This document shows, piece by piece, positions 51,356 through 60,160 of a stretch of DNA of 64,000 nt; within the stretch, counting starts at the first letter, position 1; each line of letters begins with the position of its first letter. Position numbers and translations under genes: made by a program. Under the pieces are notes generated by a model, which searched no databases, was not told the origin of the DNA, and was given only the letters and a program-made list of their open reading frames with translations. Source of the stretch: Gracilimonas sp040117685 (GTDB lineage Bacteria; Bacteroidota; Rhodothermia; Balneolales; Balneolaceae); NCBI RefSeq assembly GCF_040117685.2, contig NZ_JBEDYP020000013.1, forward strand, positions 186,001-250,000, in the 5' to 3' direction.

Positions 51356-52227
51356 TCAGAAATGGAAAGTTTATATAACTCATCAGCGCTGAGAATAAAC
51401 ACCACTCCCTCCAACACATGCATATCTACAGCTTCAAATTCGGAGGTGAAAGGAATAAGCCGCTTTTGCTTTGAGCGGTTTTCAAATTCAAGACGGTCAG
51501 AATAGGCCTTCCAGATTCCTGATTCTGATGCAAAAAGAGCTTTTACATCTTCAGCAGGATAAAACCCATCGTAATTGCCGTTCAAAGATAATCGATGGAT
51601 TGTTTTTGATGATTTGTCGAGAATCAAAATTTCCCGGGAAGTAACATTCATCTCATCCACAGAATTAATCTCAGACGAAATTCTAAACTCATCCAAGAGA
51701 TTCGAATCCAAATCAAAACGGCGGATATAATTCCCGGCCTCATCCACAAAAAAGACTTCCCCTAATCCATTTACAGCTATCTGAGTCGGGTTATATGGGC
51801 GATTATTTCCGAATGCATCGCTGGCGGAAATACTGCTCAGATATTGTCCGCGCCGGTCAAAAACCTGAATACGACGGTTATTGAAATCAGAAACAAAAAC
51901 TTTTAATCCGTTCGTAGCGTCCACATCCACCGGCTTACTGAACTGGTAATTTCCACTTCCTTTTCCTCCGATCGTATCCAGTACCTTTCCGCTGTGATCC
52001 AGCTTAAGCACCCTGTCTTTGCCCTGTTCAACTATGTAAATTTCATTTTGGGTGACATATAGAGAAGTGGCTTTCTCAAGGCCGGAGTGGATAGGTATTA
52101 ATGATTGCGCTTGTAATGGTTTGAAATAGAGAAAAGTTGCTGCAAGAATTACTATGAAAGCCTTGAAAAAGTTCGTTCCGATGCAAAGCGATCGGCACGA
52201 GTGGTAAGATAAAGAAAACTGAATCAC
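51352..52227 (-). CDS. Exported six-bladed beta-propeller (NHL-like) protein
   Basis: Mature part of about 250 residues consists of NHL-type blades (KVLDTIGGKGSGNYQFSKPV, VFVSDFNNRRIQVFDRRGQY, VFFVDEAGNYIRRFDLDSNL). The start is uncertain: the frame continues upstream through a heptamer repeat into purD, which is surely not coding. The GTG at 52225-52227 (MIQFSLSYHS) is the best in-frame choice that keeps the signal peptide (FFKAFIVILAATFLYFKPLQ, then AQS). Overlaps luxE by 4 nt, so it is part of the same transcript. Role unknown. Confidence 0.78.
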   Translation of the reverse strand: MIQFSLSYHSCRSLCIGTNFFKAFIVILAATFLYFKPLQAQSLIPIHSGLEKATSLYVTQNEIYIVEQGKDRVLKLDHSGKVLDTIGGKGSGNYQFSKPVDVDATNGLKVFVSDFNNRRIQVFDRRGQYLSSISASDAFGNNRPYNPTQIAVNGLGEVFFVDEAGNYIRRFDLDSNLLDEFRISSEINSVDEMNVTSREILILDKSSKTIHRLSLNGNYDGFYPAEDVKALFASESGIWKAYSDRLEFENRSKQKRLIPFTSEFEAVDMHVLEGVVFILSADELYKLSISE

Positions 52228-52247
52228 ATCCCGGATTGAGACCAGAT

Positions 52248-52282
52248 CAATGTTCAATGTTGGATGTTCCGTATTCAATGTT
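52248..52282. repeat. Heptanucleotide repeat abutting the purD stop codon
   Basis: CAATGTT, CAATGTT, GGATGTT, CCGTATT, CAATGTT, then CTAATGTT whose first three bases are the purD stop (complement TAG). Confidence 0.8.
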
Positions 52283-53560
52283 CTAATGTTTGAGGCCTTT
52301 CGCCCCAATATCGCTTCGGTAGTAGGCTTTGTCAAAAGCTATTTTCTCTACTTCTGTATAGGTGTTTTCAATAGCTTCTTTAAGATCTTTGCCTGATCCC
52401 ACCACATTCAATACACGTCCGCCGTTGGTAAGAATCTGATCACCTTCAGTTTTGGTGCCGGCGTGAAAAAGAATAGCATTTTCAACTTCGTCCAGACCGG
52501 TAATTACCTTTCCTTTTTCATAGGATTCGGGGTAACCACCTGATGCCAGAACCACACAGCATTTCACTTCATCGTCAAAGTCTATGGATACAGTGTCCAG
52601 TCTGGATTCGGTACAGGCCACGATCACTTCCAGCATATCGGCCTTTAAGCGGGGTAGAATTACCTGACATTCCGGATCGCCGAACCGGCAGTTATACTCG
52701 ACTACTTTGGGGCCTTCTTTGGTGATCATCAACCCGCAGTACAGAATTCCGGCATAGGGATTTCCTTCTTCTTTCATCCCTGAAATGGTCGGTTCAATAA
52801 TTTCTCGTTCTACACGATCCATAATTCCGGTTGAAACCACAGGCGCCGGAGAATAGGCTCCCATTCCACCGGTATTTAAACCCGTATCGCCTTCACCAAT
52901 TCGTTTATGATCCTGGGCGTTACCGATTATTTTGTACGACTCTCCATCCGAGATGGCGAAAACCGAGGCTTCTTCCCCGACCATAAATTCTTCGATTACC
53001 AATCGGCTGGCTGCATCTTTGAGGGAATTACTGGTTTTCAGTTCTTTCAGTACTTCTATGGCCTCAGCTTCAGTTTCAGGGATAAATACCCCTTTTCCAC
53101 CGGCCAGCCCATCAGCCTTTAGCACCACCGGGTATTTTCCTTGCTCTTTAATGTAGTCGGCAGCTTCATCAAAATTGTCCTGATCAAATACTTTATATGC
53201 TGCTGTCGGGATATTATGCCGCTGCATGAATTCTTTGGCAAATTCCTTACTTCCCTCCAGCATGGCCGCCTGTAGTTTCGGGCCAAAAACAGGATGGTTC
53301 TTCGTTTCCAGGAAGTTGGCAATGCCATCTACAAGCGGCTGTTCAGGTCCTACCACGGTTAGGTTGATATCATTAGCCTCAATAAAATCCCACACTTCAT
53401 CAAAATCGCTGATGGAAAGGTTTACGTTCTCTCCCACTTTCGCTGTCCCGAGATTTCCTGGAGCAATGAACAGCTTATTTAGTGAAGGGGATTTAGCCAT
53501 GGCCCACGCCAGTGCATGTTCACGTCCACCGCTTCCGAGTAACAGAACGTTGTATTTCAT
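52283..53560 (-). CDS. purD: Phosphoribosylamine--glycine ligase
   Basis: Second step of de novo purine synthesis, ATP-grasp enzyme, 425 residues. Start MKYNVLLLGSGGREHALAWA is diagnostic. ATP-grasp parts: VLKADGLAGGKGVFIPETEA, IEEFMVGEEASVFAISDGES, and the metal-binding VVEYNCRFGDPECQVILPRL. Normal length. It sits 3 nt downstream of tpiA in a minus-strand run. The stop codon is the first part of a heptamer repeat. Confidence 0.97.
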   Translation of the reverse strand: MKYNVLLLGSGGREHALAWAMAKSPSLNKLFIAPGNLGTAKVGENVNLSISDFDEVWDFIEANDINLTVVGPEQPLVDGIANFLETKNHPVFGPKLQAAMLEGSKEFAKEFMQRHNIPTAAYKVFDQDNFDEAADYIKEQGKYPVVLKADGLAGGKGVFIPETEAEAIEVLKELKTSNSLKDAASRLVIEEFMVGEEASVFAISDGESYKIIGNAQDHKRIGEGDTGLNTGGMGAYSPAPVVSTGIMDRVEREIIEPTISGMKEEGNPYAGILYCGLMITKEGPKVVEYNCRFGDPECQVILPRLKADMLEVIVACTESRLDTVSIDFDDEVKCCVVLASGGYPESYEKGKVITGLDEVENAILFHAGTKTEGDQILTNGGRVLNVVGSGKDLKEAIENTYTEVEKIAFDKAYYRSDIGAKGLKH

Positions 53561-53563
53561 AGC

Positions 53564-54331
53564 TCAGGAAAGTTCTTCAGCAATGGTAATAATTTCAGAG
53601 AAGCTCGCAGCGTCTAAGCTGGCTCCGCCTATCAGTCCGCCGTCTACATCGGGCTGACTCAGCAGCTCTTTAGCATTCGCCGGCTTCATACTTCCCCCGT
53701 ACAGAATATTGATTCGTTCGGCGGTGTCTTCACTGTACAGCTCAGCAATCACTTTTCGGATATGTTCGTGCATTTCCTGAGCCTGCTCCGGTGAGGCTGT
53801 CTCGCCTGTGCCTATAGCCCAGATGGGTTCGTATGCAATCACCACATCCAGCACATCATCCTCAGAAATATCGAATAAGGCTGCTGTTACCTGATTCTTA
53901 ACCAGGTGGAAATGTTCATCTGACTTTCTTTGATCCAGGCTTTCTCCCACACAAATAATCGGAGCCAGTTTATGCTCAAGGGCTTTGTGGGATCGCTTGT
54001 TTACCGTTGTATCCGTTTCCCCGAAATACTGCCGGCGTTCAGAGTGACCGATAATCACGTAATTACATCCGCTTTCCGCGATCATGCTTCCGCTTACTTC
54101 ACCGGTATAGGCTCCGTTTTCTTCAAAGTGAAGATTCTGGGCTCCTACCTGAATATCGGTGTCATGCAGATAATTCACGGCCATCCCGATAGATACAAAG
54201 GGTGGACAAACCAGTACATCTACATTTTCGTCGACATCGGCTTTCTTTTCTTTGAGTCCTTCCAGCAGTTCGGCTGCGTCGTAAGGGCCACAATTCATTT
54301 TCCAGTTACCGGCTATCAAAAATCTTCGCAT
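53564..54331 (-). CDS. tpiA: Triosephosphate isomerase
   Basis: Glycolysis: interconverts dihydroxyacetone phosphate and glyceraldehyde 3-phosphate. 255 residues. MRRFLIAGNWKMNCGPYDAA (Asn, Lys), VIIGHSERRQYFGETD (His), VIAYEPIWAIGTGETASPEQ (catalytic Glu) and INILYGGSMKPANAKELL (phosphate loop) are all present. Between the TlpA-like lipoprotein and purD. Confidence 0.98.
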   Translation of the reverse strand: MRRFLIAGNWKMNCGPYDAAELLEGLKEKKADVDENVDVLVCPPFVSIGMAVNYLHDTDIQVGAQNLHFEENGAYTGEVSGSMIAESGCNYVIIGHSERRQYFGETDTTVNKRSHKALEHKLAPIICVGESLDQRKSDEHFHLVKNQVTAALFDISEDDVLDVVIAYEPIWAIGTGETASPEQAQEMHEHIRKVIAELYSEDTAERINILYGGSMKPANAKELLSQPDVDGGLIGGASLDAASFSEIITIAEELS

Positions 54332-54346
54332 GGTGTGAATGGTTGT

Positions 54347-55708
54347 TTAGCTTGGTGAATTACTGTTATCAAACGCTTTGTTCAATCCCTGAATCACTTC
54401 TTCAAATTCGCCGCGCTCGTACTTTCGGATCAGGACCCCGTTTTCATCAATCAGTAACCGGGTTGGCACCTGTACGACATTGAATTTCTGTATGACATCC
54501 TGAACATCGAATGAACCGATTTCAGCTACAGACCATACCTTACTGCGTTCTTCGAAAAACCCTTCAACAGTAACCGGGCTTTCATCCAGTGGAATGGTGA
54601 AGATTTTCAACCCATAGTTTTTATAAATTTCATGAATAATTACGGTACGATCGTAATCATTCTGATACTCAGGGTTTGCGAAAGGCGAAATTTCCAAAAT
54701 ATACACATCCCCATTCAAAGAGCCATTACTCACGGTATCTCCGGCCAGGGTTACAAATGAAAAATCAGGGGCCTGAACACCCGGAGCCAGGTAGTTCAGA
54801 TCGTATCGGATTCGGCGGGCCCATTTTTTTGACCCGGAACCCGTGTATTGATCTTCATAGCTGCTAAGCAGTGTTTTAGCTTCTTTTACACGGGAGCTGT
54901 CAAAATACATCATAATCTTATCCCGCTTAATGGCTTCTTTCACAGATTCTTTGTTTGAAATCTGAACCAGCGAATCCAGGTAATCAGAAGCGGCATCAAA
55001 GCCTTTGGTTTGAGCGATGTACGGCTTGGCAAGGGATAATGCAACCGATACGGTATAATCATTCGGAAGTGCAGCGTCAATTCTTTCTAACATCGTAATC
55101 TGGTCAAAACTACTTAAGATTTGAGCCGATTTTTCTACTGCCAGATAAGCCGCGAATGTATTTTCATGCTTTTCGAACACTTCCCAGTATAAGTCGGACC
55201 ATTTCTTTACCTCATCAATGAGTTGCGAATCAGGAATGACCCCGCTTCGGGCAAAAGCACCTATTCGCTGAAATCCCCGATTAACCCGGGCCAGGGTTTC
55301 CATGGCTTCATGCTCGCGGGAGCTAACTTCTATGGTTTCATTCAGGCCCGGAAGCTCTCCGGTAACCGTCAGCGTATCGCCGGCAGCCAGAATCACTCCT
55401 AAATTACCGAGATTGATCTCATTTCTGCTGATGATCATATTGTAATAACTTTTCTCAGGGAAAGTAACGTCGCCCATAAAACTGCCTGCTTCATTCGTAA
55501 GCTCATGGAACAGGGTATCAGCCTTTGCATTGGCAGAATCACGGGTCACAATAGTTACTCCGATACCCGAAAAATCATTACTGTCGTCAACAGAATCAGC
55601 TACGGTAAAGGTGCCTTTTACAACGGTTTTCAGTTCCCGGGGCTCGTTAGAGCAAGCGGCCATTAACCATACTAATGCAACTGTAGAATAAAGTGCGAAA
55701 TGTCTCAT
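54347..55708 (-). CDS. TlpA/AhpC-type thioredoxin-fold lipoprotein without CxxC
   Basis: 453 residues, lipoprotein signal (ALYSTVALVWLMAACSNEPR). N-terminal beta domain like DUF4369 (about 25-130), a helical middle (about 130-305) and a C-terminal thioredoxin fold that begins APGVQAPDFSFVTLAGDTVS and has the cis-Pro region NVVQVPTRLLIDENGVLIRK. Where TlpA/ResA proteins carry W-C-x-x-C this protein reads EISPFANPEYQND, with no cysteine, so it is probably not a disulfide enzyme. In the gatB-tpiA-purD run. Confidence 0.85.
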   Translation of the reverse strand: MRHFALYSTVALVWLMAACSNEPRELKTVVKGTFTVADSVDDSNDFSGIGVTIVTRDSANAKADTLFHELTNEAGSFMGDVTFPEKSYYNMIISRNEINLGNLGVILAAGDTLTVTGELPGLNETIEVSSREHEAMETLARVNRGFQRIGAFARSGVIPDSQLIDEVKKWSDLYWEVFEKHENTFAAYLAVEKSAQILSSFDQITMLERIDAALPNDYTVSVALSLAKPYIAQTKGFDAASDYLDSLVQISNKESVKEAIKRDKIMMYFDSSRVKEAKTLLSSYEDQYTGSGSKKWARRIRYDLNYLAPGVQAPDFSFVTLAGDTVSNGSLNGDVYILEISPFANPEYQNDYDRTVIIHEIYKNYGLKIFTIPLDESPVTVEGFFEERSKVWSVAEIGSFDVQDVIQKFNVVQVPTRLLIDENGVLIRKYERGEFEEVIQGLNKAFDNSNSPS

Positions 55709-55730
55709 GTTAAACCTAATGACTGTATTT

Positions 55731-57179
55731 TCAGTCGTCTAATTTTTTTGAAATTAAATCTTTAACCAACTTAGGATTAGCTTTTCCTCGGGACGCTTTC
55801 ATTGCCTGTCCTACAAAGAAACCAATCAACTGTTTTTTACCATCCTTATAACGTGCAACCTCATCGGGATTGTTGTCTATTATTTCATCTACGATGGGTT
55901 CGAGGAAACCGGAATCGGAAACCTGTATCAGGTTCATCTCTTTAGCCAACGCTTCCGGCTCTTTGTCTTCTTCCAGCATCGCATTAAAAATCTGCTGCAT
56001 GGCTGAAGAATTGATCTTGTCTTCTTCTTTCAGCTTAACCAGATCCGAAACCCGTTTTGCTGAAATGGAAAACTCACGAATGTCAATGCTTTGCTCATTC
56101 AGTACCCGAAGCACTTCACTCAATACAATATTGGAAGCAGCCTTGGGATTTCCGAGGTGCTCCACTACTTCTTCATAGTAATCGGCCAGGTACCGGCTGT
56201 CGGTGATGGTTACCGCATCGTCTTCACTCATCCCGAATTCTTCCATGAATCGCTTGCGGCGAACATCGGCCAGCTCGGGCAGTTCTTCGCGGATTTCATT
56301 CAGCATCTCGTCCGTTACGATGATCGGGGGAAGATCCGGCTCGGGGAAATAGCGGTAATCATGCGCTTCCTCCTTGGAACGCATCGGCCGGGTTTGCATT
56401 TTGGAGGTGTCCCATAAACGGGTTTGCTGCACTACTTCCCCGCCATCTTCAATCAGTTCAATCTGACGATAAATTTCATATTCAATGGCCTTTTCCACAT
56501 TCCGGAACGAGTTCATGTTTTTAAGCTCTGTACGGGTTCCGAACTTTTCCCTGCCGCGGGGACGAACAGATACGTTTGCATCACAACGCAAGCTGCCCTC
56601 TTCCATATTCCCGTCACAGATTTCCAGGTATTGAACGATCTGCTTGATCTTGGAAAGATAGGCGTAGGCTTCCTGTGGCGTTCGGAGATCCGGTTCGGAT
56701 ACAATTTCAATAAGCGGAGTTCCGGCCCTGTTTAAATCCACCAGCGTGTTGTAAGGATCCTGGTCGTGCATCGACTTCCCGGCATCCTCTTCCATATGAA
56801 TGCGGGTGAGCCCGATGCGCTTGTCGTATTCTTCCAGGCTAATGTCCACAAAGCCGTCAAAACAAATGGGCGTATCGTACTGGGAAATCTGGTAGCCTTT
56901 GGGCAGATCCGGATAGAAATAATTCTTTCGGGCAAAAATAGATTTTTCAGCCACATCACACTTGGTGGCCAGTCCCATTTTAATGATATAGCGAACCAGG
57001 TTTTCATTTACAACCGGTAGCGTTCCCGGGTGACCTAAACAAAGCGGGGTAACCTGAGTGTTGGGAGCTCCGCCGTATTCGGTTGTAACCGGGGCAAAAG
57101 CCTTGCTTTGCGTTAACAATTGGGCGTGAACTTCGAGGCCGATCACCGCCTCGTACTTCTCGTGGGCAATAGTGCTCAT
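55731..57179 (-). CDS. gatB: Aspartyl/glutamyl-tRNA(Asn/Gln) amidotransferase subunit B
   Basis: Subunit of GatCAB, which makes Gln-tRNA(Gln) or Asn-tRNA(Asn) from mischarged precursors. 482 residues: KYEAVIGLEVHAQLLTQSKA at the start, ARKNYFYPDLPKGYQISQYD, GTPLIEIVSEPDLRTPQEAY, LRCDANVSVRPRGREKFGTR, and the YqeY-like tail ending GKANPKLVKDLISKKL. Normal length. First gene of the minus-strand run; gatA and gatC are not in the window. Confidence 0.97.
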   Translation of the reverse strand: MSTIAHEKYEAVIGLEVHAQLLTQSKAFAPVTTEYGGAPNTQVTPLCLGHPGTLPVVNENLVRYIIKMGLATKCDVAEKSIFARKNYFYPDLPKGYQISQYDTPICFDGFVDISLEEYDKRIGLTRIHMEEDAGKSMHDQDPYNTLVDLNRAGTPLIEIVSEPDLRTPQEAYAYLSKIKQIVQYLEICDGNMEEGSLRCDANVSVRPRGREKFGTRTELKNMNSFRNVEKAIEYEIYRQIELIEDGGEVVQQTRLWDTSKMQTRPMRSKEEAHDYRYFPEPDLPPIIVTDEMLNEIREELPELADVRRKRFMEEFGMSEDDAVTITDSRYLADYYEEVVEHLGNPKAASNIVLSEVLRVLNEQSIDIREFSISAKRVSDLVKLKEEDKINSSAMQQIFNAMLEEDKEPEALAKEMNLIQVSDSGFLEPIVDEIIDNNPDEVARYKDGKKQLIGFFVGQAMKASRGKANPKLVKDLISKKLDD

Positions 57180-57282
57180 TAAAATTTTGTGTATCAGGAT
57201 TTTTCAGAGCCTGAAAGATATTAAAGTTGAGGGTTAGTTTTGAATGTTTCTTACAGAAAAGAGCCAAGCTTGTAACTAGTGC

Positions 57283-57313
57283 TTTGCAGGTGAATAATTG
57301 CTTCGTATCTGTT
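57283..57313 (+). promoter_or_regulatory. Candidate promoter of T9SS cargo gene
   Basis: TTTG, 19 nt, TATCTGTT, about 30 nt before the ATG at 57342. The spacing fits the Bacteroidota pattern; the -7 box only partly matches. Confidence 0.3.
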
Positions 57314-57341
57314 ACTTTAAATAAAGACAAACCTGTCACTT

Positions 57342-58787
57342 ATGAAGAAGTACCTACTCATACTCTCTTTCGCGTTATTTGGAAGCTCACTTTCTTTTGG
57401 GCAGACTACGATTGAGGAGCAGTATTTCCATGAGTTAAAAGGCATGGAAGATTCGAGTGGAGTAACACATTTATTTTACCGGCAATATGTGGCCAGTACG
57501 TTTCAATGTTCAGAAGGAAATGGCGGACATTTGGTTGACAACAGAAGCAATGATATCCGACATTTTAACACAGAGAATAAGTCCGATTCTTTAAAATTCA
57601 GGGATGGATGGTCAGAATGGTGTATTGATGGTTATTATGATGGAATGCACACAGTCTCTTATACCTTCTTTGATAATGATCCAGACAAGTGGATAGTACA
57701 GGGAGGATATCAATGTTACCGTGGTATCTCAGATTATAAAAAAAACTATTTTTCTCTTCTATACGGCTGTGTGATTAAGCAACGGCCAAAAAGCATTTCT
57801 ATAAAAAATTCCGAATCGGGTTTAATTCTTTCCCCAAACCAGGACTCAGTTTATATCGATTTTTCATCCTATTTAACCATTCCACTTTCAACTTCTCCCG
57901 AAAATTGGCCGAAAATTTCAGAAAATGACCATGAAGGTTTCGAACACTTTTTGGACAGTGTGGGTGTAAAATGGAATATATTAAGCATCCACCCCAAAAT
58001 AGACTCTCTTTATTTTGGCAAAGGAGGTAGTGGACATCTTTTCAGAAGTACTAATTATACCGGAAATTTCAAACTGGCTGATTCTTCAGGATCGCATACA
58101 AAATTAGCATTTGATGCTGACTCTTCAACCATCTATTCATTGGTTACGGTCAGTCAGAATTCAGAATTTAAACGAAAACTTTTGATCTCCCGAAACCTTG
58201 GAGTTGAAGATTCCTGGAGCCAACTTTCAATTCCGGAAACAGAAACAAGATTTGAGTTTATTACTACTGACCGTGTAGTTCCAAATCAGGTTCTATTGGC
58301 AGATTCAAATATTGTTTACTTGTCAGATAATGCCTGGGAAAGCTTTAATGTCGTTTATAATTCTGAGGATGCAATCACCGGCCTCTACAAAAAACCAAAT
58401 TCCAATATGCTTTATGTGCTAACCCGAAAAGAGCTTTTGGAAGTTAATACAAAGACGAAATCTGTAACTTCTCTAAAGCAAATTCCCGTTAGTAATGAGG
58501 AGAATCCTACCGATATCCCAAAGCAAGTCTCCCTCAACCAAAACTACCCCAACCCCTTCAACCCTTCTACAATGATAAGGTATCAACTGGCGGAGAACAG
58601 TTTGGTTCGTTTGGAAGTGTTTGATGTGACCGGGCGAAGAGTAGCGGTTTTAGTGAATGGAGAGCGGAAAGCAGCAGGAAGCCATCAGGTTACCTTCGGT
58701 GCCGGAAATTTGGCTTCAGGAGTTTATTTCTATCGTCTGGAGACAGCCGGACAAACACTCACCCAAAAAATGCTGTTGGTGAAATGA
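57342..58787 (+). CDS. Secreted protein with T9SS sorting tail
   Basis: 481 residues: signal peptide (KKYLLILSFALFGSSLSFGQ), a central beta-rich region with propeller-like segments (SIHPKIDSLYFGKGGSGHLF, TKLAFDADSSTIYSLVTVSQ), and a type A sorting domain at about 400-481 (VSLNQNYPNPFNPSTMIRYQ, then RLEVFDVTGRRVAVLVNGE, ending QKMLLVK). The body is Cys-containing near residues 60-95. No enzymatic motif recognised. Confidence 0.85.
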   Translation: MKKYLLILSFALFGSSLSFGQTTIEEQYFHELKGMEDSSGVTHLFYRQYVASTFQCSEGNGGHLVDNRSNDIRHFNTENKSDSLKFRDGWSEWCIDGYYDGMHTVSYTFFDNDPDKWIVQGGYQCYRGISDYKKNYFSLLYGCVIKQRPKSISIKNSESGLILSPNQDSVYIDFSSYLTIPLSTSPENWPKISENDHEGFEHFLDSVGVKWNILSIHPKIDSLYFGKGGSGHLFRSTNYTGNFKLADSSGSHTKLAFDADSSTIYSLVTVSQNSEFKRKLLISRNLGVEDSWSQLSIPETETRFEFITTDRVVPNQVLLADSNIVYLSDNAWESFNVVYNSEDAITGLYKKPNSNMLYVLTRKELLEVNTKTKSVTSLKQIPVSNEENPTDIPKQVSLNQNYPNPFNPSTMIRYQLAENSLVRLEVFDVTGRRVAVLVNGERKAAGSHQVTFGAGNLASGVYFYRLETAGQTLTQKMLLVK

Positions 58788-58838
58788 TATTCTGAATTCA
58801 TAGGTTATTCCATTATCCCTTAATCAAATGCCTTTGCT

Positions 58839-59645
58839 ATGAAATCTGCTCTTCTTTCCATTTTCGCATTTCTTTTATCTGTATCCGTTTTTGCCCAGGA
58901 TTATGCCATCCAGCAGCTGGAAAATTCACCCCGGCACCATGAATGGGTGACCATCGAATCCAATGGCCGGACTCTGCATAATTTTGTGGTTTACCCTGAG
59001 ACTTCTGAACCAGCACCGGTCGTAATTGTCATTCATGAAAATCGGGGACTCAATGACTGGGCACGAAGTTTTGCCGATCAGCTGGCCGGTGAAGGTTTTA
59101 TAGCTGTTGCGCCTGATTTAATTTCAAATACCCTGGAAGGCGTCGAGAAAACCGGCGACTTTGAGACTTCCGACGCGGCCCGTCAGGCTATCTACAATCT
59201 CGGACCTGATTTTGTAACTGCTGACTTGATGAACGTGCTTGAATATGCCAAAACCATCGAGGCCGGAAATGGGTCATTTGCCGTAGCTGGTTTTTGCTGG
59301 GGTGGTTCTCAATCCTTTCGGTTTGCCACCAATGCCGGTGATGCTATAGATGCCGCCATGGTGTTTTATGGGACTGGTCCGGATGCCGAAGAAGCCTACA
59401 GCAATATTCAGGTTCCGGTGTATGGGTTTTATGGCGGCGATGACCAGCGGGTGAATTCCACCATTGTAGGGTCAGAAAATGCTATGGAAAAATTTGGAAA
59501 AACTTATCAATACGAAATCTATGAGGGCGCAGGCCATGCTTTTATGCGTCGCGGCGACAATCCTGATGCTGGTTCTGACGATCCGAATGTAATAGCGCGA
59601 AATAAATCCTGGGATCGATTAGTTACTCTGTTGAATGATCTTTAA
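58839..59645 (+). CDS. Dienelactone hydrolase family protein, exported
   Basis: Alpha/beta hydrolase of 268 residues with a signal peptide (SALLSIFAFLLSVSVFAQDY). The triad is visible: nucleophile Cys in AVAGFCWGGSQSFRF, Asp in GFYGGDDQRVNST, His in YEGAGHAFMRRGDN. VIVIHENRGLNDWARSFADQ forms the oxyanion region. Export and the Cys nucleophile fit the secreted DLH subgroup; substrate unknown. Confidence 0.92.
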   Translation: MKSALLSIFAFLLSVSVFAQDYAIQQLENSPRHHEWVTIESNGRTLHNFVVYPETSEPAPVVIVIHENRGLNDWARSFADQLAGEGFIAVAPDLISNTLEGVEKTGDFETSDAARQAIYNLGPDFVTADLMNVLEYAKTIEAGNGSFAVAGFCWGGSQSFRFATNAGDAIDAAMVFYGTGPDAEEAYSNIQVPVYGFYGGDDQRVNSTIVGSENAMEKFGKTYQYEIYEGAGHAFMRRGDNPDAGSDDPNVIARNKSWDRLVTLLNDL

Positions 59646-59750
59646 ATGATTAAAAAACCGGCAATACAACGCTTCAATATTTACGTAGTCATTAATGATG
59701 AAAAGATTGTACTTTTTTGAAAAGTTAAGTTCAATAAATCATTATCCGTT

Positions 59751-60149
59751 TTGAAAACCCTTGCATATATCGTTTTGGCTGGCCTGTTAACAGCAAGCTG
59801 TGCTTCTTCCGACAAGAAAAGCACTCCAAATAACCAAACGTCATCTGACGTACAATCCCTAGCCACCCAACAGGATTCACTGGTAACACAGCCTTTCAGT
59901 GTAGAAGCTGATACAAGCGGGCTAACCAAAATTACCGGTCAGCTGAACTACACCGGCAACGAGCCTTTTACCCGTCCGGCTATATTCGTTTCCGGTTCCG
60001 AAGCGTATATACTCATCGGCGATGATACCTTTATTTCCAAAACCTTTGACGAACTGAATGGAAAGCGGGCTACTATTTTCGGCAAAGTGAGGAAGTCACA
60101 AAACTCAGCTGAACTGGAAGTGCACTTTTATAAATTGAGCGAACAATAA
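59751..60149 (+). CDS. Small lipoprotein, OB-fold-like
   Basis: 132 residues starting at TTG (no in-frame ATG precedes the signal peptide KTLAYIVLAGLLTASCASSD, lipobox TASC). After a Ser/Thr/Gln-rich linker, the C-terminal 75 residues (TKITGQLNYTGNEPFTRPAI, ILIGDDTFISKTFDELNGKR, ATIFGKVRKS) look like an OB-type beta barrel. It lies 11 nt upstream of the metalloprotease and is probably cotranscribed. Confidence 0.75.
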   Translation: MKTLAYIVLAGLLTASCASSDKKSTPNNQTSSDVQSLATQQDSLVTQPFSVEADTSGLTKITGQLNYTGNEPFTRPAIFVSGSEAYILIGDDTFISKTFDELNGKRATIFGKVRKSQNSAELEVHFYKLSEQ

Positions 60150-60160
60150 GATTTAGAATC

